Source: a virus. From it: a DNA stretch of 44,930 nucleotides. The notes under the pieces are model-generated. The model searched no databases and was not told the DNA's origin. It was given only the letters and a program-made list of their open reading frames with translations. The translations under genes and the position numbers were made by a program. Positions 1 to 6,477 of the stretch are shown here, one piece after another. Each line of letters starts with the position of its first letter. The stretch's first letter is position 1. The DNA lies in IMG/VR virus record IMGVR_UViG_3300049793_000100, positions 1 to 44,930 of that record, one strand, 5' to 3'.

Positions 1-2
1 CG

Positions 3-656
3 GCCGATATCTGCGGCAATTTCATTTTCAACAGCAACCATAAAGACGCTGTACGCAAGACGAAAAACGACCGCCGCTATGGGGTAATGTTCAGTGCGCA
101 GCAGCAGGCCGAGGACTTGGCACGCGACGGTATGAGCGGGGACTACTTCCCCAAGCTGTACGATTGGTTGCGCGCGGACGGCTATGCCATCGTGTCCGAG
201 CTGCTGCATACCTTCCCAATTCCGCCCGAATACAACCCGGCCACGCTGTGCCAAATCGCACCAAAGACCACGTCGACGCAAATGGCCATTGACGCCAGCC
301 AGGGCGGCGTAGAGCAGGAAATCGAAGAGGCCGTGGCGCAAGGGTTGCCAGGCTTCTGTGGCGGCTGGCTGTCGTCGATGATGCTCGATGCACTATTGGA
401 GCGCATGGGCAGCGCCCGGCGCCTGACGCACTCCAAGCGCCGCGAAATGCTGGACGCGCTAGGCTATGTGGCGCACCCGGCGTTACCCGATGGCCGCGTC
501 AACAATCTGGTCCTTCCCGACAACGGCAAGCCGCGCCTGTTCATTCTCAAGACGGCCGTCGACTACAGGATTGCCACGCCGGCCGAGGCCGCGAAGGCAT
601 ACGAGACGGCCAATAACTCGGGGCGTATGGCGTTTCCGTTCGCGGCGGCGCGATGA
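3..656 (+). CDS. Replicative primase-helicase, C-terminal part (partial)
   Basis: This open frame has no start in the window and is read from base 3. Its N-terminal residues include NFIFNSNHKDAVRKT and NDRRYGV, the sensor/arginine-finger region of D5/DUF5906-type superfamily 3 phage helicases. RDGMSGDYFPKLYDWL follows, which is typical of the C-terminal part of these proteins. The other part is the gene starting at 43208, which leaves the right edge in the phase that continues here. Direct joining gives KPM-TADICGNF, in frame. Relatives usually have a further short stretch between KPMIT and the NFIFNSNH block, so a few dozen bases may lie outside the window. The stop overlaps the next start (ATGA). 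Role: DNA unwinding and priming at the phage fork. Family assignment is confident; the exact length is unknown. Confidence 0.85.
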   Translation, partial: ADICGNFIFNSNHKDAVRKTKNDRRYGVMFSAQQQAEDLARDGMSGDYFPKLYDWLRADGYAIVSELLHTFPIPPEYNPATLCQIAPKTTSTQMAIDASQGGVEQEIEEAVAQGLPGFCGGWLSSMMLDALLERMGSARRLTHSKRREMLDALGYVAHPALPDGRVNNLVLPDNGKPRLFILKTAVDYRIATPAEAAKAYETANNSGRMAFPFAAAR

Positions 657-853
657 AGGGTAAACGCTGCTGCGGCTTTTGCCCCAAGGGCACGCTTGAT
701 CCGGGCGTTAACGCCCAGCGCGGCGGGTTGCCCATTTGCGACACGTGCGCGGAAGATTGGAATAAATGTTTTCCGCCGACGTTGACAACGGTCAATGATT
801 TACCTATAGTAACGATACCGTCAACAGAAGGGAACAAAAACCACCATGGATAA
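653..853 (+). CDS. Small zinc-finger-like protein, 66 aa
   Basis: The start ATG overlaps the stop of the helicase (ATGA), suggesting translational coupling. The protein opens MKGKRCCGFCPKG and has a second pair CDTC about 22 residues later, so two CxxC knuckles could bind one zinc ion. The C-terminal 20 residues are encoded across a strong promoter (782-810) and an operator (810-823). The frame also runs 8 bases into the next gene, so its tail may be unconstrained. I do not recognise a specific family. It could be a small nucleic-acid-binding or protein-binding accessory factor. Confidence 0.6.
   Translation: MKGKRCCGFCPKGTLDPGVNAQRGGLPICDTCAEDWNKCFPPTLTTVNDLPIVTIPSTEGNKNHHG
782..810 (+). 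promoter_or_regulatory. Sigma70-type promoter for the ParB-like early cassette
   Basis: TTGACA (782-787) and TATAGT (805-810) are separated by exactly 17 bases. Transcription should start near 817, leaving a short leader before ATG 846. The spacer closely resembles that of the promoter at 3799 (24 of 29 positions identical across the whole element), so the two belong to one promoter family. It lies inside the end of the upstream small gene. Confidence 0.8.
810..823. promoter_or_regulatory. Palindromic operator (TRACG-N4-CGTYA), site 1
   Basis: TAACGATACCGTCA starts at the last base of the -10 box and covers the likely transcription start. The same geometry is seen at site 2 (38662-38675). 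The half sites TAACG and CGTCA are mutually inverted apart from one transition. A protein bound here would block the promoter at 782. Confidence 0.6.
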
Positions 854-1691
854 TTTCAATACTGAGCTTGTCGCCGGCAATACTAAAGCGGCTATGAAAG
901 AGGCCGGGGCCATCAGCGCCGACCTGTGGCAAGTTGAGCCGCACCGTATCAATGTTGTGCCCGGCTTCAATGTCCGCATCCGCAATGAAAAATACGCGGC
1001 CCGCGTGCGCTGGATCGCCGACAGCATCAAGGCGAATGGCTTCTACCGCAATAAACCGTTGACCGGCTTCGTCGCGCGCGAGAACGGCGTCGACGTGATC
1101 TACATGACCGAAGGGCATCGCCGTTTCGAGGCGGTTTTGCTGGCCATGAGCGAAGGTGTGGAAATCCCGAATATCCCCATCGTCATCAAGCCCAAGGGTA
1201 CGAACATGGAAGACCTCACGGTCGACATGTACGTCAGCAACCAAAGCGAAAATGGCGACCTGACGGTCTACGAGCAAAGTTTGCTTTGCAAGCGCCTGGC
1301 GACGATGGGCGTCGAGTCGGCCACGATCCGCACGCGCCTGGGCTATTCGTCCGTGCAGTATGTCGATGATCTGCTCGCGCTCGCTGGCGCCCCGCTGGCC
1401 GTGCGTACCCTGGTCATCAATGAAGCCGTGGCCGCTACCGTGGCAATTCGCGCCCTGCGCAAGCATGACGACCGCGCGGGCGATGTGTTGGCGGCAGCGC
1501 TGGCGGCGGCCGGCGGCGTGCGCGTAACGCCGAAGAATTTGCCCGGCGCCGCGTTCACCAAATCAATCAAGAAACACGCCGAGCCGTTCTATAAGACCTT
1601 GGTCAACGTGCAGCAAGACCCCGGCTATCAGTATCTCTCGTTGGAGCTGCGCGCGGCCCTGGGCGAACTGATGAAGGGAATCAAGCAATGA
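846..1691 (+). CDS. ParB/Srx-fold protein with ParB-type HTH
   Basis: The protein has 281 residues. The N-terminal ParB-like domain contains YMTEGHRRFEAV (about residues 92-103), which matches the ParB/sulfiredoxin-fold box GHRRxxA. The following helical part, starting near LTVYEQSLLCKRLATMGV, resembles the ParB/KorB helix-turn-helix. It opens an operon: promoter at 782, operator on the start site, then ATGA overlap with the next gene. No ParA ATPase or parS array is visible, so a partition role is doubtful. Phage ParB-like proteins can be CTP-binding DNA clamps, nucleases or regulators. The family is well supported; the function is not. Confidence 0.75.
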   Translation: MDNFNTELVAGNTKAAMKEAGAISADLWQVEPHRINVVPGFNVRIRNEKYAARVRWIADSIKANGFYRNKPLTGFVARENGVDVIYMTEGHRRFEAVLLAMSEGVEIPNIPIVIKPKGTNMEDLTVDMYVSNQSENGDLTVYEQSLLCKRLATMGVESATIRTRLGYSSVQYVDDLLALAGAPLAVRTLVINEAVAATVAIRALRKHDDRAGDVLAAALAAAGGVRVTPKNLPGAAFTKSIKKHAEPFYKTLVNVQQDPGYQYLSLELRAALGELMKGIKQ

Positions 1692-2158
1692 ACAAACTGC
1701 ACGGCGCGATTATGAATATCCCTTGCCTAAATCCGCATGCCGAGGACAAGTGCGGCCTATATAGCCAGGGTCACCGTGACGCCCGCCACGCTGCAGCCGA
1801 ACTTGCATCAGCAATGCCCGAAGAGAAACCGACCGGCCAGGTGTACGGCATCATCGACCCGGACTATGGGCGCATCTATACGATGGTGCGCAAGCTGGCA
1901 TGGGAAGAGGGCTACGCTATCGGCCTGCACGGGTCATTTACGCGCGACCTCGATTTGATCGCCGTGCCGTGGGAAGCCGGCCGCAACTGCAAGCCCGAAA
2001 AGCTCGTGGCGCGAATCCTGCAGGCCACAGGTATGACAGTAGCGTGCACCAGCAACCCTGGCGACAAACCGTATGGGCGCCTCGTGTGGACCCTGTTGCT
2101 GCCAGAATTTGGCGACCCGCGTTTCGTCGACCTCTCGATCATGCCGGCGGCCACATGA
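1688..2158 (+). CDS. Conserved phage protein, possible nucleotidyltransferase-like fold
   Basis: The protein has 156 residues and starts in an ATGA overlap with the ParB-like gene. The notable block is YAIGLHGSFTRDLDLIAVPW (about residues 77-96). It has the Gly-Ser and Asp-x-Asp arrangement of nucleotidyltransferase folds, but the gap between GS and DLD is shorter than in classical members. A second part, VARILQATGMTV, follows. Similar proteins occur in many phages without assigned function. The call is by motif similarity only; it could equally be a non-catalytic relative. Confidence 0.55.
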   Translation: MNKLHGAIMNIPCLNPHAEDKCGLYSQGHRDARHAAAELASAMPEEKPTGQVYGIIDPDYGRIYTMVRKLAWEEGYAIGLHGSFTRDLDLIAVPWEAGRNCKPEKLVARILQATGMTVACTSNPGDKPYGRLVWTLLLPEFGDPRFVDLSIMPAAT

Positions 2159-2406
2159 GCGCAGCCAAACGTCGACGCAAGGCCCAGCTTGCCCGCCTGG
2201 TGCGCATGGACGCGACCTATAGCCGGCTGTACCTCAAAAGCAGTCCTCGGCGCGATGGACCGCGTTCCTGGCGCCTGCGGGTCGGTTGCGTGATCCCGCT
2301 AGGCGATGCGCTCGAAAGGGCAAAGCCGGGCGCGTGGGCGTCGCTGCCACGGTCTGACGAGGGGCGTTACATTTTGCTGCAGAATTTCAACAAAAGGAAC
2401 GCGTGA
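2155..2406 (+). CDS. Small basic protein, 83 aa, unknown
   Basis: The start was chosen at ATG 2155 because it forms an ATGA overlap with the previous stop, although the frame is open further upstream. The N-terminus is strongly basic (MSAAKRRRKAQLARLVR), which suggests nucleic-acid contact. The rest, ending LLQNFNKRNA, has no motif I recognise. It sits in a tightly packed chain of early genes and is probably co-translated with its neighbours. Confidence 0.65.
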   Translation: MSAAKRRRKAQLARLVRMDATYSRLYLKSSPRRDGPRSWRLRVGCVIPLGDALERAKPGAWASLPRSDEGRYILLQNFNKRNA

Positions 2407-2699
2407 TGTTCGTTCGTCAGTCGACCTACAATGCGAAGTGCCGCGCATTCGATTCGCTCGCTAGGCTCTATGTGGCCGAAGTCGACGAATGCGCGGCACT
2501 TCGCAAGCGATGGAATGCGCTGGTTGCACGCATCAACAAACTTGGGGGAGAGGCGTTTTTGAATGCTCCAAAGCCGGCGCAATTCACCAAGGAAGAAATC
2601 CAAAAACTGATTTTGCTTTGCCATCCCGACAAGCACGACGGTAAGCCGATGGCAAACGAAATGACAGCAAAGCTGCTGACCATGAAAGGGGGCGCTTAA
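2406..2699 (+). CDS. Minimal J-domain-like protein
   Basis: The protein has 97 residues, starting at ATG 2406 in a TGATG overlap (GTG 2403 is an alternative). The N-terminal half is helical and charged. The C-terminal half reads FTKEEIQKLILLCHPDKHDG followed by ANEMTAKLL. This contains the HPDK tripeptide-plus-lysine loop and part of the flanking helices II and III of DnaJ J-domains. J-domains stimulate the ATPase of DnaK/Hsp70. The domain is at the extreme C-terminus and abbreviated. The inferred role is recruitment of host DnaK for replication or assembly. The motif is clear; activity is unproven. Confidence 0.65.
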   Translation: MFVRQSTYNAKCRAFDSLARLYVAEVDECAALRKRWNALVARINKLGGEAFLNAPKPAQFTKEEIQKLILLCHPDKHDGKPMANEMTAKLLTMKGGA

Positions 2700-3184
2700 T
2701 GGGCTATGCTGTTGGATACGATGACCACTGGAAACGCGATGTGGGGTACGGCGTGCCCGCCTACTGCGACCATCCCGGCTGTACGGCCGAAATTGATCGG
2801 GGCTTGGGCTACATCTGTGGCGACGAAATTGGAGGGGGCGAACGTGGCTGCGGCCTGTTTTTCTGTACTGCGCACCAAGTCGGCTACGATCAAACTTGCG
2901 CCTGCTGCGCACCCAAGAAACGCCGTAAGTTTTTCGAGCCGAGCGCCGATCATCCGCAATGGCTAAAGCACAAGCTTACCGATGAAAGCTGGCAGGAATG
3001 GCGCGACGAAAACGCGGCCGAAGTTCTGAAAATGCAGGAGGCGCTTGCCGCTGCCAAGTACGCGAAGTTCTGCAAGCTGCGCGATGAAATGGGCAAACCG
3101 CGAACGCTCGGGGGCACCTACTATCCGAAGTATTCCGAGCGCGAGGCGTTCGAACTGGCCATAAAGGAAACGACATGCTCTTAA
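2699..3184 (+). CDS. Zinc-binding protein, 161 aa, unknown role
   Basis: The start overlaps the previous stop (TAATG). The N-terminal 75 residues contain many Cys and His residues in zinc-finger spacing (YCDHPGCTAEI, YICGDE, CGLFFCTAHQ, CACC), resembling a RING- or treble-clef-like module. The C-terminal half is charged and helical (EEALAAAKYAKF-type region). This layout, a Cys-rich N-terminal module followed by a helical tail, is common in phage proteins of unknown function. Candidate roles are nucleic-acid binding or interference with a host protein. Confidence 0.6.
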   Translation: MGYAVGYDDHWKRDVGYGVPAYCDHPGCTAEIDRGLGYICGDEIGGGERGCGLFFCTAHQVGYDQTCACCAPKKRRKFFEPSADHPQWLKHKLTDESWQEWRDENAAEVLKMQEALAAAKYAKFCKLRDEMGKPRTLGGTYYPKYSEREAFELAIKETTCS

Positions 3185-3705
3185 ATATCCTCGCGCATTT
3201 TCTTGCACGCCCTGCCGTTGCTGACTGGCTGATTCGTCGCGCCATGCGTACTCCCTATAGCCCGATCATCAGCGAGGGCAAATTGTATATGGAACGCTTC
3301 TGGCTGTTCAATCCGTACCCGGCCACGGGTGCATCTGGCGCCGACCGCAAGCGCTGGCAGTTCCCTATCTCGATCAGGCTGCACCACATCTTGCTGCCCG
3401 ATCAGGATCGCCATTTGCACGACCACCCTTGGAATGCGCGCACCTTCATTTTGCGCGGCGGCTACTGGGAGATTCGCCCGATTCCTGCCGACCATGAACA
3501 TTTCGGCCTCGCGGAAGGCTTCAATATTTACCGTTCGGCGGGGGACACTGCAGCGCTCGGGTTCGGCGAATACCATCGCATCATTCAAGTAAGCCATGGT
3601 GGCGTCTGGACACTGTTCGTGACTGGCAAATATCGAGGCACCTGGGGCTTTCTGGTCGACGGGGCGAAGGTCCAATGGCGCAAGTATTTAGGGTTGTCAA
3701 AATGA
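3175..3705 (+). CDS. Cupin-like phage protein
   Basis: The protein has 176 residues and overlaps the previous gene by 10 bases. A His-rich metal-binding motif DRHLHDHPWNARTFILRGGY (about residues 81-100) matches the first cupin box (HxHxxxx..G), and a later His (GEYHRI, then VSHGGVWTLFVTG) could complete the site. Such proteins resemble cysteine dioxygenase/cupin folds and are widespread in phages with unknown substrates. It closes the first early cassette before a short peptide gene and a terminator. Confidence 0.65.
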   Translation: MLLNILAHFLARPAVADWLIRRAMRTPYSPIISEGKLYMERFWLFNPYPATGASGADRKRWQFPISIRLHHILLPDQDRHLHDHPWNARTFILRGGYWEIRPIPADHEHFGLAEGFNIYRSAGDTAALGFGEYHRIIQVSHGGVWTLFVTGKYRGTWGFLVDGAKVQWRKYLGLSK

Positions 3706-3767
3706 CTAAAATTCGCACCGTGCCGCCCTGGTACATCAGCCTGTTTCGCCGGCTTTCCCGGAAATAA
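3702..3767 (+). CDS. Possible 21-aa basic peptide
   Basis: An ATGA overlap with the cupin-like gene opens a 21-codon frame, MTKIRTVPPWYISLFRRLSR..K, that ends just before the terminator at 3773. It is cationic with aromatic residues. The coupling and position suggest it may be translated, but it is too short to judge from composition and could be chance. Confidence 0.35.
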   Translation: MTKIRTVPPWYISLFRRLSRK

Positions 3768-3770
3768 CAA

Positions 3771-3797
3771 CAGCCCGCCTCGTGCGGGCATTTTCTT
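3771..3797 (+). terminator. Rho-independent terminator
   Basis: GCCCGC (3773-3778) pairs with GCGGGC (3784-3789) around the loop CTCGT and is followed by ATTTTCTT. It ends the 846-3767 operon immediately before the next promoter at 3799. Confidence 0.8.
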
Positions 3798-3798
3798 G

Positions 3799-3827
3799 TT
3801 GACGACGGTAAATTATTTATCTATAAT
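3799..3827 (+). promoter_or_regulatory. Strong sigma70-type promoter with repeated leader module
   Basis: TTGACG (3799-3804) and a consensus TATAAT (3822-3827) are spaced by 17 bases. The spacer contains TAAATTATTTATC and the leader contains TCATCAACTCAACGAAC. Both are repeated almost exactly in the minus-strand promoter at 9373-9401. It drives the 3861-5372 cassette. Confidence 0.85.
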
Positions 3828-3860
3828 CCATTCATCAACTCAACGAACCGGAGAAACAAA

Positions 3861-4112
3861 ATGCGCAACCTGATCCACACCAGCGAAATTACCGAAGGTA
3901 AGGCAGCAACCGCAATTTTCAACGCTTGCCGTGGCAATGAAGCGCGCGAGCGCACCGCAACCGTAACGTTTAATCAGTTCGGCACAGGTATCGAAGGGCT
4001 GCGGGCGGCAAAGACTGAATGTGACCGCCTCGATTGCGAGCTAAACCCCGCCCGGCCTATCTGCGCTGGGTTATTCAAAACTGGCGCTCGCGTCGCTTTG
4101 GCGCGGTGCTGA
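3861..4112 (+). CDS. Unknown phage protein, 83 aa (possibly extended by frameshift)
   Basis: First gene after the promoter at 3799. The ribosome site CCGGAG lies 8-12 bases before ATG, within the leader element AACCGGAGAAAC that also precedes 9093. The protein (MRNLIHTSEITEGKAATAIF...) has no recognisable domain. From about 4033 a second frame (-1) becomes coding-like and runs to 4207 with a stop that overlaps the next gene. The last third of this product may therefore be replaced by the other frame through frameshifting, or the two genes may overlap. Confidence 0.6.
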   Translation: MRNLIHTSEITEGKAATAIFNACRGNEARERTATVTFNQFGTGIEGLRAAKTECDRLDCELNPARPICAGLFKTGARVALARC

Positions 4113-4207
4113 CGCCTTTAGCAAAGCCGCGCCCTGATACACCCGAGGCATTCGCGCAGGAGCGCACCAAGGGCGTATTTGACGACCCTAACGAAAGTGA
4201 ATTATGA
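4034..4207 (+). CDS. Possible overlapping gene or -1 frameshift extension
   Basis: This frame has only a TTG start (4034) but reads like protein (RPAYLRWVIQNWRSRRFG, then PDTPEAFAQERTKGVFDD). Its TGA stop forms an ATGA overlap with the following gene, the same coupling used by nearly every neighbour. It overlaps the end of the 3861 gene in the -1 phase, and the heptamer AAACCCC at 4043-4049 is in phase for a -1 shift. It is either a separate 57-residue gene or the C-terminus of the upstream protein. Without it the tight gene packing would have a 90-base hole. Confidence 0.45.
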   Translation: MRAKPRPAYLRWVIQNWRSRRFGAVLTPLAKPRPDTPEAFAQERTKGVFDDPNESEL

Positions 4208-4425
4208 AAATTGAAAAACAGTTCAACAAGCGCGCGGCCGAGCTGGTCGAGGTGCAATCGCCTCTCATCCATCAAGGCCCGCAATACGCGCTTGGTGTCA
4301 AGGTCACTTTTGTTCGCGTGACGAACGACATTGACCGCTCTACTATCGCCATGCACATGACGCCCGATGAAGCCCTCGGGTTTGCTGTTCAACTGCTGCA
4401 AGCGGTGCAGAGGTTGACGAAATGA
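4204..4425 (+). CDS. Unknown small protein, 73 aa
   Basis: The start ATG overlaps the stop of the preceding frame by ATGA. The sequence MKIEKQFNKRAAELVEVQSP continues to a region with MTPDEALGFAVQLLQAVQRL, a likely C-terminal helix. No family recognised. It belongs to the chain of small overlapping early genes driven from 3799. Confidence 0.6.
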   Translation: MKIEKQFNKRAAELVEVQSPLIHQGPQYALGVKVTFVRVTNDIDRSTIAMHMTPDEALGFAVQLLQAVQRLTK

Positions 4426-4613
4426 GCAAGTCAATGCCAGATGAAATTAAAGTGCGTTTTGCTGCTCGCCAGAACGCGCACCCGAGCAAAGTTATTTGGG
4501 CGATGTTCGCAAACAATGAGTGGTACGTTTACGCGCAGTCCCGGCGCGTCGCAAACCGCTGGATTAAATCGTACATCGCCCAAGGTTTCCACATTTTCAC
4601 GGAGGTAGCATAA
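4422..4613 (+). CDS. Unknown small protein, 63 aa
   Basis: It begins in an ATGA overlap with the previous gene and ends in a TAATG overlap with the next. It is rich in aromatic and basic residues (VIWAMFANNEWYVYAQSRR) and resembles a small alpha/beta domain. No known motif. Probably co-translated with its neighbours. Confidence 0.6.
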   Translation: MSKSMPDEIKVRFAARQNAHPSKVIWAMFANNEWYVYAQSRRVANRWIKSYIAQGFHIFTEVA

Positions 4614-5017
4614 TGGACTCTGAATTTCCAATGAACCGCCCCTGCATTGACACGCCCTTATTTCGGTCATTGTTTATGGCAGCGCACACGGCCGAATCGC
4701 GTTTCGAGGCCGTGGCGGGCACCCCAAATCAATATGTAGTGTTTGATGAAGCATCGCAGGCCCGCCAGGCGCTTATTGCTCACATCGAGCGGCATGTTCA
4801 GATGGCGCTTGACCCGCGCATTTCGGAAGCTGCCGCCGCCCTGGTGCTGGCCGCGAAGATCGAAGCGCTCGAATGGGCGGCCACTCTCTGTACTGCCGAG
4901 GCTGACGAAGCCCGCATGATGGCCAGGCATGGCGGGACCGCGTTTGATGATGGGCGCGAGCAGGCCGCACAGAACCTTGCTGCCGATATCCGCGCGGGGA
5001 AGGGCTACACGTCATGA
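4613..5017 (+). CDS. Unknown protein, 134 aa, helical
   Basis: TAATG-type overlap with the previous stop. Alanine-rich and mostly helical in appearance. The C-terminal half (KIEALEWAATLCTAEADEAR ... DDGREQAAQNLAADIRAGKG) looks like a coiled-coil or helical bundle. Similar helical proteins with this ending occur in phage early regions, without known function. Confidence 0.6.
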   Translation: MDSEFPMNRPCIDTPLFRSLFMAAHTAESRFEAVAGTPNQYVVFDEASQARQALIAHIERHVQMALDPRISEAAAALVLAAKIEALEWAATLCTAEADEARMMARHGGTAFDDGREQAAQNLAADIRAGKGYTS

Positions 5018-5082
5018 GCTGTACCTTTATCGTCGCACTGACCCTGTGGATATTTTTGATAATTTACCTGGAAAACAAATGA
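5014..5082 (+). CDS. Tiny membrane peptide, 22 aa
   Basis: ATG 5014 overlaps the previous stop (ATGA), and its own stop forms an ATGA overlap with the next start. The peptide has an almost continuous hydrophobic segment (CTFIVALTLWIFLIIYL) flanked by a short polar end, so it would be a single membrane span. The double overlap makes it a likely real gene despite its size. It may act on the host envelope or simply couple translation. Confidence 0.55.
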   Translation: MSCTFIVALTLWIFLIIYLENK

Positions 5083-5372
5083 GCAGCTATAAGCTACCGC
5101 AGCCCATGAAGCTGCACTACGAGCGCCCGCACGGCCTATGTGTGCTGGAATACTACACGGCGGATCAGGTGCGCCAGGCCCAGCTTGACATCGTGGCGGC
5201 CGGTATTCCGGCAGGCTGGCAGATTGTGCCGAAAGTGGCAACCGACGACATGCGGGACGCGCCTACCGTCAAAATAGGGGGATGCTATTCGTGTTCGGCG
5301 CAATTGCCTAATTGGAATGAGGCGGCGGAAATCTACGCTGAAATGATTGCCGCAGCACCGGAACGATGGTAG
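5079..5372 (+). CDS. Unknown protein, 97 aa
   Basis: The start at 5079 was chosen because of the ATGA overlap with the membrane peptide; the frame is open upstream to 4929 but that would overlap two genes. It contains YYTADQVRQAQLDIVAAGIP and a CYSC motif. No family recognised. It is the last gene of the cassette, 60 bases before a strong terminator. Confidence 0.6.
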   Translation: MSSYKLPQPMKLHYERPHGLCVLEYYTADQVRQAQLDIVAAGIPAGWQIVPKVATDDMRDAPTVKIGGCYSCSAQLPNWNEAAEIYAEMIAAAPERW

Positions 5373-5432
5373 ACTCGCTGTTCGCTTGCAACGCCGTGTG
5401 CGAACCTTAAATGGTGAAACACCAGTTGTGCT

Positions 5433-5474
5433 AAAGCCCCGCCATTAGCTTACCCTTTTGGCGGGGCTTTTTCT
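5433..5474 (+). terminator. Rho-independent terminator
   Basis: AAAGCCCCGCCA (5433-5444) pairs with TGGCGGGGCTTT (5459-5470) and is followed by a T-rich run. It ends the plus-strand cassette. Its right arm lies inside the end of the convergent minus-strand gene, and the A-rich left flank would let it also terminate that gene, so it is probably bidirectional. Confidence 0.85.
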
Positions 5475-6148
5475 ATTGGGAGTGCTGCCAGCTTGGCCAG
5501 GACCGCAGCACGCGCCGCCTCCCCTGCCCCGTTCGACCTGGCCGCCATACTGTCCTGGGCGATCTTGCGCAGGGCTTCCACGTCATCCACATGCACGTTG
5601 AACTTATAGAGCCCCTGGGCGCCGCCACGGTCCCCTGTGGGCAGCAGGCCGGGGTAGACGTCCCCCATCATCAGCACTGGATAGCGGGTAATGCCGAACG
5701 CCCATGCCGCCGCCTTGATGAACTCTAGGTCGACATCGAAGCAGCGTATCTTTACTTGCACTAGATTGGCTACGGCATCTTTGCGGGCCTCCTTTGCCGC
5801 TACCTCTTCGGGCGTGGCATAACCGTTGATGCAGCCGGCGCACGTTCCACTTTTCGTGTACCTCTTTGAAATATGGCCGTTCTTACATGCCACGCCAGTA
5901 AAATAAGTGTTTTCCCCCACCCTTTGGGCATCGCTGCGGGACGCGAGTTGTCCACTACCATCACCCAATATAACGGGCTCTACTTTCTTTGTCGGGTCAA
6001 GGATCGGTGCGTTATTGGCGCGAATGCAGCCGGCGCACGTCCCGCTTGAGGTATATCTTTTTGCGATGTGGCCATTTTTGCATGCCACGCCAGTAAAATA
6101 AGTTTTTTCAAACGCTTTCTTGGCGTCTGCGCGAGTTATGAGAGTCAT
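5450..6148 (-). CDS. Protein with two zinc-knuckle repeats, possible accessory or homing-type gene
   Basis: The start was set at 6148 because a ribosome site (TTGGAG) precedes it; the frame is open further upstream. The 232-residue product has two near-identical modules (KTYFTGVACKNGHIAKRY with SGTCAGC, then NTYFTGVACKNGHISKRY with SGTCAGC). Each has Cys, His, and CxxC suitable for one zinc ion. This module is known at the N-terminus of some phage HNH-type proteins, but no HNH or GIY-YIG catalytic motif follows. The C-terminal part is an unrecognised domain (DVDLEFIKAAAWAFGITRYP, VYPGLLPTGDRGGAQGLYKF). Its position beside terminase and an AT-rich spacer, plus the opposite strand, suggest acquisition as a separate unit. 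Confidence 0.65.
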   Translation of the reverse strand: MTLITRADAKKAFEKTYFTGVACKNGHIAKRYTSSGTCAGCIRANNAPILDPTKKVEPVILGDGSGQLASRSDAQRVGENTYFTGVACKNGHISKRYTKSGTCAGCINGYATPEEVAAKEARKDAVANLVQVKIRCFDVDLEFIKAAAWAFGITRYPVLMMGDVYPGLLPTGDRGGAQGLYKFNVHVDDVEALRKIAQDSMAARSNGAGEAARAAVLAKLAALPIEKAPPKG

Positions 6149-6283
6149 AGTACGTTTTCTCCAAATGGGCAAAATGCTCACCGTATTATGGCACTGGCCG
6201 ACATATCCCGTCAATATTTCTCGGAATTATATTACCCCGACTTCAAACCCTGCACGCCGTTCACCTTGTCGCTCTGTATCTAT

Positions 6284-6345
6284 GTACTATATATGTATGA
6301 TAGATAGGACAGTACATAACATATCTATCATACATATATATGTAC
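6284..6345. repeat. Inverted repeat, 17-bp perfect inner arms
   Basis: TATATGTATGATAGATA (6290-6306) is followed after 15 bases by its exact reverse complement (6322-6338), and the outer ends continue with a small offset (GTAC...GTAC). There is no T-run, so it is not a normal terminator. It could be a cruciform, a protein-binding site, a packaging-related signal, or the end of an inserted segment. Confidence 0.7.
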
Positions 6346-6430
6346 TCTCTTTCCAGTAATCTATCTGAAATTTTAAGGGTAGAGGGGTATATAGAGAGAA
6401 AGAGTAATAGAATCAAAGGGTTAGCTTACC

Positions 6431-6473
6431 ACCCCGCCTTTTACCCCGAACTTTTTAAGTAAGAAGGAGGGGT
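6431..6473 (+). promoter_or_regulatory. Hairpin that would hide the terminase ribosome-binding site
   Basis: ACCCCGCCTTTTA (6431-6443) can pair with TAAGAAGGAGGGGT (6460-6473) through 12 base pairs with one mismatch and one bulge. The right arm contains the very strong ribosome site AAGGAGG (6464-6470). This predicts control of terminase translation by mRNA folding. AAGGAGG is 7 bases before TTG 6478, which decides that start. Confidence 0.5.
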
Positions 6474-6477
6474 ATGC

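Larger units (their letters stand above)
6149..6477. other. AT-rich intergenic region before terminase
   Basis: About 330 bases without a credible gene, markedly more AT-rich than the surroundings. It holds an inverted repeat (6284-6345), a purine-rich tract around 6380-6430, and the hairpin overlapping the terminase ribosome site (6431-6473). TTGTCG (6266-6271) followed after 16 bases by TATATA is a possible plus-strand promoter for the late genes, but weak. Promoters for both flanking divergent genes should lie here. Confidence 0.6.

Noticed and set aside
5373-5432. Possible tRNA-like segment before the terminator
   Set aside because: No cloverleaf with proper acceptor stem, anticodon arm and T-loop could be drawn.
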